Source: Idiomarinaceae bacterium
Lineage (GTDB): Bacteria; Pseudomonadota; Gammaproteobacteria; Enterobacterales; Alteromonadaceae
Length of the DNA: 64,000 bases
Direction: 5' to 3'
Assembly: GCA_002685255.1 (NCBI GenBank)
Contig: NYWU01000001.1
Coordinates: forward strand, 210,599-274,598
The notes beneath the pieces are model-generated. The model did no database searches, was not told the origin of the DNA, and worked only from the letters and a program-made list of their open reading frames with translations. The position numbers and the translations under genes are program-made. Position 1 is the first letter of the stretch. Every line of letters starts with the position of its first letter. This document shows positions 62,822-64,000 of the stretch, in pieces.

Positions 62822-64000
62822 TTAATCCAGAGAAAAACGTTTAACCGTTTGCTCGAGCTGTGCAGCCAACGTTTGCAAGGTATGCGCAGTACCGCTCGAA
62901 TGCCGTGTGGCTTCTTGGTTTTGTTGTGCCATACCGGCAAAGCGCTCGACGGTTTCTGCCACTTCATCGCTGGCACGATTTTGCTCCTTCAGCGCATCGC
63001 TAATTTCCTGAACGACCTGCATGACCTCATCGAAACTACCACGAATACGCGTCATTGCCTGCCCAGTCATGTCAGCGAGCTCGACGCCCTCCTCTACTTC
63101 GCTCACGCCACGCTGCATCTGCTGAACACTGGTTTGTGTGCCCCGCTGGATCTCACCGACCATATGTTCAATTTCATCAGTTGATTCTGCCGTGCGTTGT
63201 GCCAAGCTTCTGACCTCATCCGCTACGACTGAGAATCCCCGTCCTTGATCACCCGCGCGAGCCGCTTCGATCGCGGCATTCAAGGCAAGCAAGTTAGTTT
63301 GATCGGCGATGCCTTTAATAACAGATACAATGGCGTTAATTTTCTCTGACTGTGAGTCGAGTTCCGTTAGCCGTTGCGAAGCTTGCGTCACCGCCTGATT
63401 AATGCGGTCCATCGCCTGCGTCATTTGCTCAATAACCGTGCTACTCTCACGTGCTTCATCACTCGAACGATGGGCGATGGTGCGCGCTTGCTCAGCGTTT
63501 TGCGAGACTTGTTCGATACTTGCGCTGAGCTCTTGAATTGCTGTTGCCACAGAGTCCGACGCGTGCGTTTGTTCATCGGACGATGCGGACAACTGCTCAG
63601 CGGTACTCGCAACGACACCACTGGACTCATTTAACTCATTAACGGCATTGCGGATATTATTCAGCATGGCTTTGAGCTTGTCTTGCATTGCCACTAACGT
63701 TGATAGCACTTGCGCAATTTCATCGTTGCCGTCCGCTTGAATACGGTAATTTAGTTGCCCTTCGGCAATCGCATCAATAGCTTGCTGCGCGTCGGCCAAG
63801 CGATTTTGTAACTGCTTTTTAAATGTCCAAGCCGAACCAATCGCTACAAGGGCTACCACTAAACCACCCAGTAACGTTGTCCATTCCGCCAATAAACTCG
63901 CCTGATCGGCCTCCGCATGGCGCTCGGTTAACTGTGTACGCTCAAAAGTAATAAAGCTATCCATTAACTCGCGCATCGCTTGCATGTCTTCGCGGCCACG
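62822..64000 (-). CDS. Methyl-accepting chemotaxis protein (5' partial)
   Basis: The C-terminal part of a chemoreceptor; the reading frame stays open to the right edge, so its sensory region is missing. Visible are about 392 residues: the end of a helical periplasmic region, a membrane helix ([18 protein letters not shown]), a HAMP domain ([20 protein letters not shown] and following), a long coiled signalling domain with the hairpin tip [18 protein letters not shown], and methylation-region helices rich in Glu and Gln. Such proteins relay ligand signals to CheA. There is no C-terminal CheR-binding pentapeptide (it ends TVKRFSLD). Confidence 0.92.
   Translation of the reverse strand, partial: RGREDMQAMRELMDSFITFERTQLTERHAEADQASLLAEWTTLLGGLVVALVAIGSAWTFKKQLQNRLADAQQAIDAIAEGQLNYRIQADGNDEIAQVLSTLVAMQDKLKAMLNNIRNAVNELNESSGVVASTAEQLSASSDEQTHASDSVATAIQELSASIEQVSQNAEQARTIAHRSSDEARESSTVIEQMTQAMDRINQAVTQASQRLTELDSQSEKINAIVSVIKGIADQTNLLALNAAIEAARAGDQGRGFSVVADEVRSLAQRTAESTDEIEHMVGEIQRGTQTSVQQMQRGVSEVEEGVELADMTGQAMTRIRGSFDEVMQVVQEISDALKEQNRASDEVAETVERFAGMAQQNQEATRHSSGTAHTLQTLAAQLEQTVKRFSLD

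Overview
The window is chromosomal DNA from a gammaproteobacterium. The gene orders (mraZ-rsmH; lpoA-yraN-diaA-dolP; sspB-sspA-petCBA-rpsI-rplM-zapE/zapG-degQ-degS; mla-kdsD-kdsC-lptCAB-rpoN-hpf-ptsN-rapZ-npr; tldD-yhdP-rng-maf-mreDCB) together with a complete MSHA type IV pilus locus next to mreB point to a marine member of the Alteromonadales/Vibrionales. An Idiomarina-like genus is my best guess, inferred from overall protein resemblance and moderate base composition rather than from a search. I see no insertion sequence, prophage, CRISPR array or tRNA. Coding density is very high and no gene-free stretch exceeds about 300 bases.

Layout. 1-1.5 kb: start of the division/cell-wall cluster (rsmH, cut by the window edge, and mraZ with its promoter and three-repeat MraZ operator). 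1.6-2.0 kb: RNase P RNA. 2.0-6.3 kb: rsmI diverging from lpoA-yraN-diaA-dolP. 6.4-12.6 kb, minus strand: sspB-sspA, the cytochrome bc1 operon petABC, ribosomal proteins L13/S9 with a structured leader, and zapE. 12.7-15.7 kb, plus strand: zapG, degQ, degS. 15.7-20.9 kb, minus strand: murA, ibaG, the phospholipid transport genes mlaBCDEF and an uncharacterised TetR regulator. 21.1-29.2 kb, plus strand: Kdo and LPS-export genes, rpoN, hpf, the nitrogen PTS genes, rapZ and mgtE. 29.2-33.5 kb: pmbA/tldD on either side of darP, and a nitrilase-family hydrolase. 33.4-41.8 kb, minus strand: yhdP, rng, maf and mreDCB. 41.8-43.7 kb: a secreted coiled-coil/PEGA/SUMF-like protein. 43.9-62.7 kb, minus strand: the msh cluster, transcribed in the order mshI-I2-J-K-L-M-N-E-G-F-B-A-C-D-O-P-Q. 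62.8-64 kb: the signalling half of a chemotaxis receptor, cut by the right edge.

How it fits together. Most of the window serves the cell envelope: peptidoglycan precursor synthesis and its activators (murA, lpoA), cell shape (mreBCD), lipid asymmetry (mla, yhdP), LPS assembly (kdsCD, lptABC), envelope proteolysis (degQ, degS) and a c-di-GMP-responsive adhesive pilus (msh). The most unusual items are: (i) MshQ, 1869 residues, which appears to stack bactofilin-like beta-repeats, two LamG domains and an L-type-lectin-like domain ahead of its conserved C-terminal region; (ii) the SUMF-like protein between the pilus and shape operons, which lacks the catalytic cysteine context of formylglycine-generating enzymes; (iii) perfect hairpins with a stop codon in the loop at three of the four convergent gene junctions; (iv) a TetR gene with a near-palindromic operator placed between mla and kds/lpt; and (v) a zapE terminator overlapping the rplM promoter, followed by a structured L13 leader.
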